Shown: positions 41,794 to 52,094 of the stretch, piece by piece
How the letters are laid out: each line of letters starts with the position of its first letter
How positions within the stretch are numbered: position 1 is the stretch's first letter
Assembly (NCBI GenBank): GCA_049487715.1
Contig: CP150549.1
Location: 1-64,000 of the forward strand
Source: Pycnococcus provasolii
Lineage: Eukaryota > Chlorophyta > Pseudoscourfieldiophyceae > Pseudoscourfieldiales
Reading direction: 5' to 3'
Length of the DNA stretch: 64,000 bases
The notes under the pieces: model-generated
Database searches by the model: none
The model's input: only the letters and a program-made list of their open reading frames with translations
Told to the model about the DNA's origin: nothing
Translations under genes and position numbers: made by a program

Positions 41794-43560
41794 CGAGCTC
41801 GTCGAGCGCAGACTGTAGGGACTGCTTGTCAGCGCGAAGCTGCTTCAAATCATTCGATAGTATCGTGTTCAGAGCCTGAAGTTCCGAAAGCTGCTGGGCC
41901 ACCGCGCGCTGCTTGTTCGCATTGCGCTCCTGGTTCTGCTGGTTCAGCTGAGCTGCGCGCGTCTGCGCTTGAAGCTGCTGCTGCATACGCTCGCGCTCGC
42001 GCTCGAGCCCAACGACGCGCTTGCGCATCTTAGACAGCTCCGCCTGAGTGTCGGTGGTACGGTCAACCGCGCCAGTCCACTCCTTAGATCCCGCAGCCAC
42101 CTTCTTGGGCCTGCTCGGCTCAGCTGCGGATATAGAAGCGGCTGCCGATACGGCGGAAGCTTCCGCAGCTTGCATCATCTGTCGTCGACTCCCGATTGGC
42201 GGCAGGCGGCTGGGGTCGTCGGCGTTGTTGGCTGCCGCAGCCCCAAGCGGCGCGGGCACCGAAGCCTCCGCGTCGCCGCCCTCGCGCACGAGACGCTGTT
42301 GGTACACGCGCACCTGCATGAGCAGCTGGTCGCGCTCGCGCGTCACGTAGGTGATCTCCCTTGAAAAGGCATACAGGCGCTTGCGCAGCGCCTCGAAGTC
42401 AGCCTCCGTGCGCACGGGCGGGCCATCCTCGCCCTCGGGCTTGGGACCGTCCAGCTCTGGCTTGGAGCGCGCGCCATCCTGCGATGCGCCGCCTGCGCTG
42501 CGATCGTCGTTCGTCGCAGCGCCTCCGTCCGCCGAGGAAGCGCCAGCCTCAGAATTCGCTGACGGCGCAGATTTTGCGTCAGCCAGCGCCTTCGCCTTCG
42601 CCTCCGCCTCCTGAAGAAGACGCTCGAGCTCCTCCTTCTTCGAAGCCAGCTCGTCGACGCGCTCCTGAGTCACGCGCTTGTCATGCAGCGCCTTCTTTGC
42701 CGCGCGGACAGCGGCGCTACCACCCTCAGCGAGCTCCGCGGTGGCGCTCGCTTTCGCCTCCGTAAGCTGTGCATTCAGCTTGTCGCGCTGGTTCTGTTCC
42801 GTGGCAAGCGATGCCTCGAGCTTCGCCTTCTCGTCCTCAAGGCGGTTGAACTGCTCAAGTGTCGCCGTCTGACTCGCCGATGGGTGGTTCAGCGATGCGA
42901 CGTCTTTTCCGAGCTCCGTGCAGAAGGCGTCGCGCTCCGACAGAGCCTTCGCCAGCTGCTCCGAAAGAAGCGCTGCCTTCTTTTCGACATTGGCAGCCTC
43001 CACGACACGTTCACCCTGGCTCTCCACACGCTCGCGTGCGGCCACCTCAGTTCGACGCGAGTCGTCCAGCGCGGACAACGCCTCGTCGTATGCGCGCTTG
43101 AGCGATGCAACCTCTGCCATGCACACCGCCGCGGCATTGCAGCACTCCTCCAATCTCTGTGCGAGGTTACCCGACACGGTGCCATCGCCTAGAATCTCCT
43201 CGAGCGAGACAATGTTTTCCACAAGGCTCTTGAGCTGAGAAGCGCTACCGTGCTCGCGCTCCAGGCTGCTGCGGAGTCCTTCCACCACCTTCGTATGGCG
43301 GCTGTTCTGCCGCCTCAGCTCGTCGCGCTCAGCCCGACAGGCGCGAGCAGCACTCGCAACTTCCCCCGGACAAGGCTCGCGGCCACCCGTGCGAGATGTG
43401 CCAAGAGCACGTGAGATTTGAGCGATCGCCTTCGCTGCGGAGATCTCGGCAACCACGCTAGACGGTGGCAAATTCTTCTTCAAAGCCTCGTGCAGCGCCG
43501 ACATCGACTCCTGCCATGCTCCAGGCAGCGAGTCGTCCTCGTTGGATTTCGAACCAGATT

Positions 43561-43591
<31 letters not shown>

Positions 43592-45907
43592 CTGATTAAG
43601 TTCAGCGCGCAAGCGCTTGATCTCTTGATTGGACAGCTTCAGCTCCTTACGGAGTTTTGACAGCTCGCTCTGCGAAATGTTCTGCTCCAGCCTGCGATTC
43701 AGCTTCTGCACCTGTTCTTTGTACACCGCGATCAACGACTCCGCTTCCCCATCCGGCAAGCCATCGGCCGTGGTTGGCAGTGCCACATTCACGCGAATGC
43801 GATTCTTCACTGCGCGCGCGCGCGTCGCAAAGCGGAGCGTGTGCAAGCTCTCGTCCATGTTCTCGAGCGAAGGATTGATCGTGGCAACGATAGCGGTGCG
43901 AGCATTGCCGCCAAGAGTGTGCTGGAGGATCCTTGTGAGCTTGGAGTCTCTGTACGGCAAGTACTCGCCACGGCCGCCATCCTTCGCATCAGCGAGGCGG
44001 GCGACAACATTGCCAAGCGCAAGAAGAGATTTGTTGATGTTCTGAGCTTCCGACTGCGTCACGCCATTGGAGCCGCTTTTCGACAGTCGCTCACTGCCCG
44101 CCAAGTCAACAAAGTTCAGGACGGAAATCCGGCCGGCGTACGCGCCACCTCTGCGATCTGTGCCATCCGTGCGACTTGTCAGCCCCTCGAAGCTCAGCTG
44201 GAAAATCACGTGGCTGCGGCTCGATCTCTCGTTCAGGTTCGTGGAGCGCACGTGTCGCCGCTGCATACCGCGTTCAAGCCAGTCGAGAACCTCAGACTCC
44301 GATTCCACCGCCTCCTTGCGCATTCCAGACACCACGGCGCCCAGCACTGCATCCTCCTTGATCTGCAGCCTGAGTGGTGGCTGATTTCTCGCGGGAGGCG
44401 GCGCGAGTAGGTCGCGCAGCTCCTCGCGATATATTTCAACCATGGACACTCGCACCGTGCATCGCCGCATTTGCTTGAGCACGTCGAAGACTTCCCTGAT
44501 AGCGAGCTGAATCACGCCGGGCGATTTGCGCGATCCAAAGATTGTGTGCGTCTTCCCCGTGCCAGTTTGCCCGTACGCAATCACGGCGGAGTTGATTCCC
44601 TGCAGCGCAGAGTGCACGAACGAGTTCAGGCACGTGTTGTACATGGCCTCCGTCGATCGCAGCTCGGCGAACACACTGTCGTACGAGAATCCGTCATTTT
44701 CGCCCACGAGCTTTGCACCTGCAGAGAGCGTGTCGCCAGGCCCCGCTAGTGGCGATGAGACCTGCTCGCCTCCGAGGTAAAACGCCTGCCCGTACTTAGA
44801 GCGTGTGTTCGATTCCACGAACACGGCGCCGTTCGACTCGTCGACGATCCATGCGCGATGCTGCGAAGCTCTCTCCGGCGGGCGTGCTCGAACGACAACC
44901 ATCACTGACTCGTCCGCGGCGAAGCCATCCTGGTAATGCTGCGCTGGCACCGGCGCGTCGACGGCTCCGTGCGCCCCACCGTGGACGGCACCACCGTTGC
45001 TGGCGCGGTGGTGGGTTCCGCTGCCGCCGCCGCCAGCGCCGCTCCCAACGTTGGCGAAGGGGTCGCCGCCCTGCAGCGCGCTTTCGATTGCGTTGGACGA
45101 GACGAACGCGTCGCGGCTTTTCGGCACGCTCTCCGTCTTCTCAATCTCGTTCATGCGCTTCTCGATTTCGTCCAGGCTGTCGAACGTATCATTTCTCTGC
45201 GCCTGCTCCGCCCCTGCTGTGCGAGGCGGGCCACCAGCTTCCTCGTGTTCGTGCTCACTTGCCGGAGCACGTGCGGACAAAGTGTCCCGCTGTCTCAGCT
45301 TTGCATCGCCACCCTCTTCTGCCCTCGCCTCCTCGTCGCCGTCGCCGTCGCCGTCGCTTTCGTCGACGAGCCGTCGCCTGCTCGCGGCGCCGCTTGCGCG
45401 GCTTGCGCGCCCGCCAGGGCTGTTCTGCTCCTCGTGTTCGAGTCTCCTTCTTCTGATGAGTTCGTGGAAGAAGTTGTCGAGTGGGTGGTCTTGCACCTCC
45501 TCCTGCGTGTCCTCGTTGTAGAAGACTGTGTCTCCATTTTCGTCGTGCGCCTCACTCCAACCGTCGGGCAGCGGTGCGCTGACAGCCAAGCGCGCGACGT
45601 CTTGCACCGCCTCGCAGTCGTCCTCTTGGATTTCCAGGAAGTCGGCCATGTCCGCAATTTCCTCGTCTGTGGGAGGGTGTCTAGCCTCCTCCGCCTTTAG
45701 CAGCTGGTACCCTCTCCTCTGCATGAACGCCTCTCCGAGGAAGTAGTCGATGAGCGGGTGACTCCAGCTCGTCTCGTTGGTTTCTGTGTTGTGGTAGTAC
45801 ACGCGCCCCGAGCTTTCGTCTTCGTGCGCGTGCCATTCTTCTGGGAGTAGGTGCGGCGGGTCTTCGAGCGCGAGTGCCTCCGCGCGTTCTTCGTCTTCGT
45901 GCGCCAT
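41720..45907 (-). CDS. WW-domain kinesin
   Basis: 1395 residues from ATG 45907 (MAHEDEER). Two WW-type modules open the protein: about 21-52 (LPEEWHAHEDESSGRVYYHN, then TSWSHP) and about 110-141 (LPDGWSEAHDENGDTVFYNE, then VQDHP with the second Trp replaced). The motor domain spans about 330-700 with GQTGTGKTH, NERSSRSH, DLAGSERLSKSG, and LPYRDSKLTRILQ. A polyglycine run lies near 772-782, followed by long coiled coils and a short tail DLDGGVVPTFEV. The motor is central to N-terminal, so plus-end movement is expected. WW plus downstream L-D-x-F-F resembles the WW of the ciliary protein CEP164. The class is not assigned. Intronless. Confidence 0.9.
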
Positions 45908-46423
45908 GGCGTGCGAGGCGAGTTGCGTGTGAGGGATGACGCTTATTGCACCCAAGGCGACAATACGCGGCCCAGGAAGGGAAGGGAAGGAGGAGGGGAA
46001 AGGGGAGGGGAAAGGGGAGGGGGAGGGAGGATTATTGGGCCGCGTGTGTGCTTGTTGTTTCAAATTCGGTGAGGCCAATTAAGCCGGTCTTCGCCTCGAG
46101 GTGGCACTCTCACAGCCCCACGGACCCACAGTAGTTCTACTGTACAAGTCTTTGCCCGTAAGTTATTTGAACAGTGGGCTTGACATCAATAGTCTAGTCT
46201 AGTTTGCCTAAGCTTATGTAGGGTCACCCTGCGGCCTGCGAGTGTGCCAGGTGGCGCTCATGATGAGGCCGCCAACCTCCAGCCTCAAGTCTGGGCAAGC
46301 CATCTGCCTGGGGAAAAGGGTCAAGATCAACCACACAACTCCATGCTCGTGACGGCCTCAAATTCAACAGCCTCAAAACATTACAAGAACTACTACGATT
46401 AGGTTACAGTGCTTCACAACGCC
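45908..46423. other. Intergenic; kinesin promoter and PEX6 3' region
   Basis: About 515 bp. Bases 45970-46030 are a GGGGAAA purine repeat. An open frame of the kinesin continues upstream here but is Pro/Ser repeat only. No gene seen. Confidence 0.5.
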
Positions 46424-48829
46424 TTACAGTGCCATCGCGCCGAGGAAGTCGTCACGATGCACAACCACCTGGGTCTCGCCCGCTGCGCTCGCGCGCTTCG
46501 CAGCTCGCATCCACGCGTCCGCGGCAACACCGTACAGGTCCGCGCCGCTGACGCGAGCGGGCGCGAGCTCAGCGAGCTCCACCGCGTCCACGTCATCTGC
46601 CAGATGCATACCGCGCATTTGAGCACGAAGCACTTCGGCGCGAGCCGCTCCCTGCGGTGCACCCACGTACACGCGGCGCTCGAATCGACCGGCGCGTAGG
46701 AGGGCGGGATCCACGAGATCTGGGCGATTTGTTGCCGCCATCGCGACGACGAAACTCCCAGACGACAAGCCTCCCGCAGCGGCGCCGTCCAGCTCCGCCG
46801 CCAGCGCTGCCACCACTCTGTCTAGGACGCCGCCGCTGCCATCTCCTCCACCGCCGCGTGCAGGCGCGAGAGCGTCCACCTCATCAAAGAAAATTACGCA
46901 TGGCGCGCAGGCTCTCGCCCGTTCAAAAACCTTGCGTACGGACCTCTCCGACTCTCCGACGTACATGTTGAGCAACTCCGGGCCCTTGACGGAAATGAAG
47001 TTCGTCTGGCACTCCGTCGCCACGGCTTTTGCGAGCAGCGTCTTGCCCGTACCCGGCGGCCCATGAAGCAGCACGCCCGTCAACCGTGCACATCGGTAAC
47101 GCTCTGGCTCGAGGATGGGGAGCGAGATCGCCTGCCTCAGCGCCAGCTTCGCCTCCTCCAGTCCACCCACGGCATCCCACCTGACGCACGGCACGCCCGC
47201 GGCACCGAGCGCGCCACGAGCCGCAGCACGAGAAGCCTTCAAGGCGGGTTCAAGCTTCGCAATGGCGTCGTCGTCCGCATGTTTCCTGCTGCGTGCGGCT
47301 GTGGAGCACGCGTCGGCGCACGCCGCAACGAGCGCCCCCCGACCGAGTCCTGCGCTGGCAAGAGCAGCATTCTCAATCGCTGCGTCCGTCGCCGACCCGT
47401 GTACAAAGCACCTGCGAAGCAACATCTTGCGATCTTCGAGGTTCGGCGCGACGTCCACGCCAAATTCCGCGACGAAGCCTCGCCGAAGCTCCCAAGGTAG
47501 GTCGATCGGCGCGCGTCGGCTCGTCGCGACGATGCTTACACCTCCGCACGCATTTGCTTCCACCACGCCTCGCCACCAGTCAGCCATCGCAGGTGCACCG
47601 TCCACCTCATCACGCGCGGCAACCACCTCGAAGCCGACGAGAATCAGCGCGCACGGCGCGTACACCTGAAGCTGTTCGACAGCGTCAACCGCGGCGCCGA
47701 GCAGCGCCCTTCCACCACCTTGGCTGGCCTTGCCGCCACCCTTGCTCGCGACAACCTCGCGAAGGTCAAGCTCGAAAGACGCGAGGCTTACGACGCGCGC
47801 AGCTTCTCTGACGGCATCTGCAAGTGCGCGGTGGTCCTCTCCCGTAGACCCCGCGTGAACGAGAATTGGGCTGGCGGCATGGTGCACATCGGCGAGACGT
47901 CGTCGCACTCTCACGCACGCCCCGCCATGCACGCAAAGCGCGCGCGCCGTGCGCCTCGCAAGCTCTGGCAAAAGTACTGGCATCGTGTGTATCGCATGTG
48001 CCGGCACACCGTGCGCGTGTGTTTCGGCTCCCGCAAGCAGCCGAATTTCGGTGCTATTGTTATGGCGTACGTGAAATGTGGTCGTTGTGCCCGGTGTGCT
48101 GGTGCCTTCGACCGACGCGACGACGAAAAGCCGGCCCGTCTGGCGGTCTTCGACATTGCTGTCGACGACGACAACATCGCCAACGGCGATCAGCCTGTCC
48201 GCCTTGGTAAAGTGGAGGCGCAGAGCCTCCGCAGCGTCGTCCGTTGACGATGCTGTTGACTTCGTGGCACTGGCTGCCCTGTCTAGTGTGCGTACTCGCA
48301 CATCCTGTGGAAGCTTGTACACGCGTAGCGCAACGCCCGAAGCCTCTCGCACCTCATCCGAGCAAGGGCGCACGGTAACGTACGCGTCTGCGCCCATGGC
48401 TTGTAGTCTTTCAACCTCGAGGCCCAGGTTGTGTGCGAGCGTTGGCGACAGCGTGACGCCGCCGCCGCCGCCGTCGTCGTCGTCCTCCTCCTCCTCCTCC
48501 TGGGAGCGTGCGACGGCGAACGCGAGGTGCGAGTGCGTCTTTTCATTTTCGTTCGCACCACATGCCTCGACGCGCACGATCGCGCCGTGCTTCACTTGGA
48601 TGGTGACGAGTTGACTGCGCGTCAGCAGCACGGAGCAGTCGCCCACAGATACGTCAGAGGAGAGCACAACCCGAGCTCGTTCGAGTGCGTTGTCACGAAG
48701 GAGCGCGTTGGCATCACCATTCGCCTTACTTTTTTTGTGGTGAGCGAGCACGTCTGCCGGCGTGGCGGTGAGTTGTGCGAGCAGCGCGCGCGCCTCGGCG
48801 GAGGAGAGCACGAGAGGAGGAGGCGGCAT
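46424..48829 (-). CDS. PEX6: Peroxisomal AAA+ ATPase PEX6
   Basis: 801 residues from ATG 48829. PEX6 with PEX1 extracts the import receptor PEX5 from the peroxisome membrane. The N-terminal half is diverged; the D1 AAA module is degenerate. The D2 module is canonical: WDAVGGLEEAKLALRQAISL, Walker A GPPGTGKT near 588, [20 protein letters not shown] (the PEX6/PEX1 signature), Walker B VIFFDEVD near 646, and arginine fingers in LLRAGRFERRVYVG. The protein ends at DDFLGAMAL, slightly before the usual C-terminal helix. The last codons and stop read CACTGTAAGG, which contains a GTAAGG donor, so a further exon is possible though the candidate I tested did not look like PEX6. Confidence 0.88.
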   Translation of the reverse strand: MPPPPLVLSSAEARALLAQLTATPADVLAHHKKSKANGDANALLRDNALERARVVLSSDVSVGDCSVLLTRSQLVTIQVKHGAIVRVEACGANENEKTHSHLAFAVARSQEEEEEDDDDGGGGGVTLSPTLAHNLGLEVERLQAMGADAYVTVRPCSDEVREASGVALRVYKLPQDVRVRTLDRAASATKSTASSTDDAAEALRLHFTKADRLIAVGDVVVVDSNVEDRQTGRLFVVASVEGTSTPGTTTTFHVRHNNSTEIRLLAGAETHAHGVPAHAIHTMPVLLPELARRTARALCVHGGACVRVRRRLADVHHAASPILVHAGSTGEDHRALADAVREAARVVSLASFELDLREVVASKGGGKASQGGGRALLGAAVDAVEQLQVYAPCALILVGFEVVAARDEVDGAPAMADWWRGVVEANACGGVSIVATSRRAPIDLPWELRRGFVAEFGVDVAPNLEDRKMLLRRCFVHGSATDAAIENAALASAGLGRGALVAACADACSTAARSRKHADDDAIAKLEPALKASRAAARGALGAAGVPCVRWDAVGGLEEAKLALRQAISLPILEPERYRCARLTGVLLHGPPGTGKTLLAKAVATECQTNFISVKGPELLNMYVGESERSVRKVFERARACAPCVIFFDEVDALAPARGGGGDGSGGVLDRVVAALAAELDGAAAGGLSSGSFVVAMAATNRPDLVDPALLRAGRFERRVYVGAPQGAARAEVLRAQMRGMHLADDVDAVELAELAPARVSGADLYGVAADAWMRAAKRASAAGETQVVVHRDDFLGAMAL

Positions 48830-48869
48830 GAACAGAAAAATTCACGGGAAGTCACTGGTTAACGGTGCC

Positions 48870-49717
48870 ATGCTGGTATCAGTCGTCATCGTCTCGTCGA
48901 ACGGAAAGAATGAACGCGGGGGGGAACGCCGACCTGGAACGCCGCCACGCTCCACGCACTTGGCTGGACTGCGGGTTAGGGTTTCCACACGACCCGATTC
49001 AAGGAATCAAGGACTTTCCCTCAGGTGAACCCCCAACTCTTTGATAACCCTAGCAGTGTACCGTTGGGACGTCTCCCTCCGATACGTCGAACCCTAGGAC
49101 CTAGGTTATCGCAACAGGGGGGGGAGGGCACTGGGGAGGGCGCGTTATCCTGCCCCTTCTGCCGCGTGCCTTCCCCCCCCCCTCGCCATTCCATTCGCCA
49201 TTACACGAGCAGGTGCTCTTCGACAAGATCACCTCGCGCATATCCAAGCTCGCGTATGGACTCAACCCGGACTTCTGTGACACGGTACGTTTACCTGTTG
49301 TCTCTTCTTGTTCTTCCTGTTGTGGAGGAATCTTTCCTTGCTTCCTTTTCCGTTTTGCTTATTCGTCTTTTCGTTTGATTTTGCGCCTTTTCGTGTGTTG
49401 TTTGTTTTGATCACAAAATCCGTGATCTGCGTTCTGTGAGGCTTATCGGCGGAGGGTGGTGGTGGTGGTGATGGTGGTGGTGGTGGTTGGAATGGCTTTT
49501 AGCGGGTGAGAAAGAAAGTGTGCATTTCAGAACGGACTTAAGTATGTCTGCGCAGACTTATACACGGTGCATGATAAGGACATGGTGTTGTTCTATTGAC
49601 AAAAAACTGCAGCACGAAAAGGGAGGGGATGGAATGGTTCATGGTTGGAGACTTCGAAACAACGAAACGAATACAAAGACTTACACTCACAACCAACCAA
49701 CCAACACACACCACATG

Positions 49718-49750
<33 letters not shown>

Positions 49751-50245
49751 TCTCTGTCTCTCTCCCTCTCACCTCTGAAAACGATTTAAAAAAAACAGGT
49801 GCTTGTCGCCCAGAAAGTCACCGCTGGCGTGTACAAGGGTGTGACCACGCACGAGCTCGACGAGCTTGCCGCTGAAACTGCCGCGTCCATGACGGCGAAG
49901 CACCCCGACTACTCAACGCTCGCTGCACGCATCGCCGTCTCCAACCTGCACAAGTCCACGAACAAGTCGTTCAGCGAGACCGTGAAGCTCATGAGGGGCT
50001 ACGTGAACGAGAGGAACGGGAAGGACTCGCCGCTCGTCTCAGTCGCTCTACAACTTCGTCATGGAGCATGCGAACCGCCTTGACTCCGAGATCATCTACG
50101 ACCGTGACTTCCACTACGACTACTTCGGATTCAAGATCGACAACATCTACGACACGCTCAACAGTAGTGCGCTACCATCTCCACCCAAAGTCTGCCGGTG
50201 GCATCGGCCTAAGCGCTCACAACAAACCGCGCGCCACAGTTTGTA
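48870..50245 (+). pseudogene. Ribonucleotide reductase large subunit (RNR1) pseudogene
   Basis: Recognisable RNR class Ia large-subunit pieces occur in order. A possible first exon is 48870-48917 (VIVSSNGKNER) without a GT donor. Exon 49213-49284 encodes VLFDKITSRISKLAYGLN; a GTACGT/ACAG intron follows. Exon from 49799 gives [20 protein letters not shown] and [11 protein letters not shown]. Near 50040 the frame shifts (SPLVS is followed in another frame by [19 protein letters not shown]). After DYFGFK the sequence jumps directly to DNIYDTL, losing about 80 residues that include the first catalytic cysteine region. It then shifts again before SAGGIGLSAH and stops resembling RNR. The retained intron shows DNA-level duplication rather than retroposition. 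Function as reductase is excluded. Confidence 0.8.
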
Positions 50246-50587
50246 TTCTGTATGTAACCTTTTTCATCTATTTCCTTCCCATTTCCCTCCCTCCCCGATT
50301 TTCCTCCCCGTTGTTTTTCTTCGTTGTTTTTTTCCCCGGGTGGAGGGGGTGGGACACAGAGCCGAACCCTCTTTATTTGGTCGGGAAAACCGGGGGCACT
50401 GTCTTTTTTGGTCCAGGATGGGTCCCTCTTCCCTTTCCCCTACTGGGCAGCCATTAAAAATGCGTTCCAGTCCCCGTCAGCCCGTGAAGAACAAAAAATA
50501 AAGGCAACTTCTCAGTGGTTTTTTACTCTCCTTTTCCCTCTGGTTTTCCCCCCCTTTTGTTTTCCCCTTTTCTGAGTTTTCACATGC
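50246..50587. other. Pyrimidine-rich intergenic region
   Basis: About 340 bp dominated by C/T runs (50260-50330 and 50520-50575). No gene and no further RNR homology seen. Confidence 0.5.
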
Positions 50588-51769
50588 CTATTCAACGGGT
50601 GGGGGTGGGGGGCTGTCCCCCACAAGGCGGAATGTGAACCAGGCCATCGACTCGTAAGGACTGTCGTCGTCCCTCTCTGGATGCGTGAGCTCCCTTTTGA
50701 GAATTAGGAAGGCACGCATGGGTTCCTTGAAGCGTTCCCACACGGCTTTCGCCTTGTGCCTGCAGAGAATGCCGTAGAGGTCGTCCCCACTAGTCCGACG
50801 AATCAACTGAAGGGGAGTCTCACCACCTTCCCGTGCCAGGAACGTCGGGTCCTCGAGGAACTCGCAATAAACGTTAATGCCGGCCCACGCGTTCCTGTCG
50901 AGCAAATCCCTCGCCTCCTTCGCCTCCATCGCCCGTATGGCCCTCCTTTTCTTTTCATTCTCCGGCGAGCGATAAAGGCCGTCGCCTTCAAAGGCGTTCA
51001 ATTTCGCCCTGAAATTGCCGCACAAGCCGAGCTCAAAGTGGGGGGTGATGCCCTTCACACCGATGTCCACCAAGCCAAGCGCGGCACCCCAGAATAGCTC
51101 GACGGCCGCCCCCTTTGCGATTTCAATCCACCTTTTCCACTTGAGCGTGTAGGTGATCTCGAGGTACTTGAGGGTCTCCTTGCCGGTTGTTTGTCCGCAA
51201 TTCCCAAAAAGTCCGAAGAGCCGCGGGTGTCCCCAATGCGAAGGCAAGCCTATCGCATCGCAAAGCCAAAAGTACCCCACGTCGGTGCTCACGGGCTTTA
51301 GAGCCTCCCAAACGGCTCGCACATCGGCCTCCGGCACGGTCGCAAGCAAGCTCTTGAAGAGGAGGTGGTAGTCGTAGCCAGTCGCCTTTACGGCCTTTTG
51401 GACGGTGCTGAGACATGGTACATTTCGAGGTGGTCGCATTCGTACACAACGCTGAGAGGGCGGTGGTAGAAGGGGTAGAGCTCCATCCGCCGGTACCGCC
51501 CAATACATGCGAGGCGGAACTCCGCTAGAGCGCATCACCTTTCCTTGCCATGCGGAAGAACCACGGTGGTTTGGGTTGGTCATGCACGCCACACTGTGGC
51601 CAATTTGGTCCAGGTTCACCTCCTTTTCGAGCACCGAGAACAAGTTCTTCTTCTCCTCGATCTTGTTCACAAGTTCGTTCAACGACAATGGCTTGTGGTC
51701 GGCGTTCAAGACGTCGTAGATGAGCATGGGGAGGGAAGCGTAGTTCTTAACGCCGGAACTGGACGCCAT
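50588..51769 (-). CDS. Orphan protein with N-terminal winged-helix-like domain
   Basis: 393 residues from ATG 51769 (MASSSGVKN), in a good context (GCCATGGC on the plus strand reads as its complement). Residues about 10-75 (LPMLIYDVLNADHKPLSLNE, then LVNKIEEKK) look like a HARE-HTH or ASXL-type winged helix. The remaining 300 residues are well ordered and Trp/Phe-rich (WLCDAIGLPSHWGHPRLFGL, WKRWIEIAKGAAVELFWGAA, YGILCRHKAKAVWERFKEP) and match no family I know. The frame stays open upstream to 52141 through Thr and Asp repeats encoded by a microsatellite, which I exclude. It lies between two decayed genes. Confidence 0.6.
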   Translation of the reverse strand: MASSSGVKNYASLPMLIYDVLNADHKPLSLNELVNKIEEKKNLFSVLEKEVNLDQIGHSVACMTNPNHRGSSAWQGKVMRSSGVPPRMYWAVPADGALPLLPPPSQRCVRMRPPRNVPCLSTVQKAVKATGYDYHLLFKSLLATVPEADVRAVWEALKPVSTDVGYFWLCDAIGLPSHWGHPRLFGLFGNCGQTTGKETLKYLEITYTLKWKRWIEIAKGAAVELFWGAALGLVDIGVKGITPHFELGLCGNFRAKLNAFEGDGLYRSPENEKKRRAIRAMEAKEARDLLDRNAWAGINVYCEFLEDPTFLAREGGETPLQLIRRTSGDDLYGILCRHKAKAVWERFKEPMRAFLILKRELTHPERDDDSPYESMAWFTFRLVGDSPPPPPVE

Positions 51770-52008
51770 GGCTTGTGCAAGGAGAGTATGAAACCCTACT
51801 TGAACCCTACCTTTATTACACTGCACCTGTCCTGCCATCGGGACCCCCGCCATCGGGAGCGGGATCCCCCCCTTCCTCCTCCCCTCGGGTGAGTCGTCCG
51901 ACGTTCTCCCCGGTATCTGTCCAACAACTCGTCTATCATTTTTTCCTCCCATCTTGCTCCAAAGTCTCCCACCCTCGTCGTCCGTCGTCGTCGTCGTCGA
52001 CGACGTCT

Positions 52009-52040
<32 letters not shown>

Positions 52041-52094
52041 TCCTTTTTTGTCAGCATCGACACTTGACGAGTCGGCAGTCGCGCCGGACAACAC
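51770..52094. other. Intergenic with TCG microsatellite
   Basis: Bases 51975-52040 are a (TCG)n tract. It produces poly-Asp, poly-Thr or poly-Ser frames on both strands. Contains the promoter of the orphan gene. No gene seen. Confidence 0.6.
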
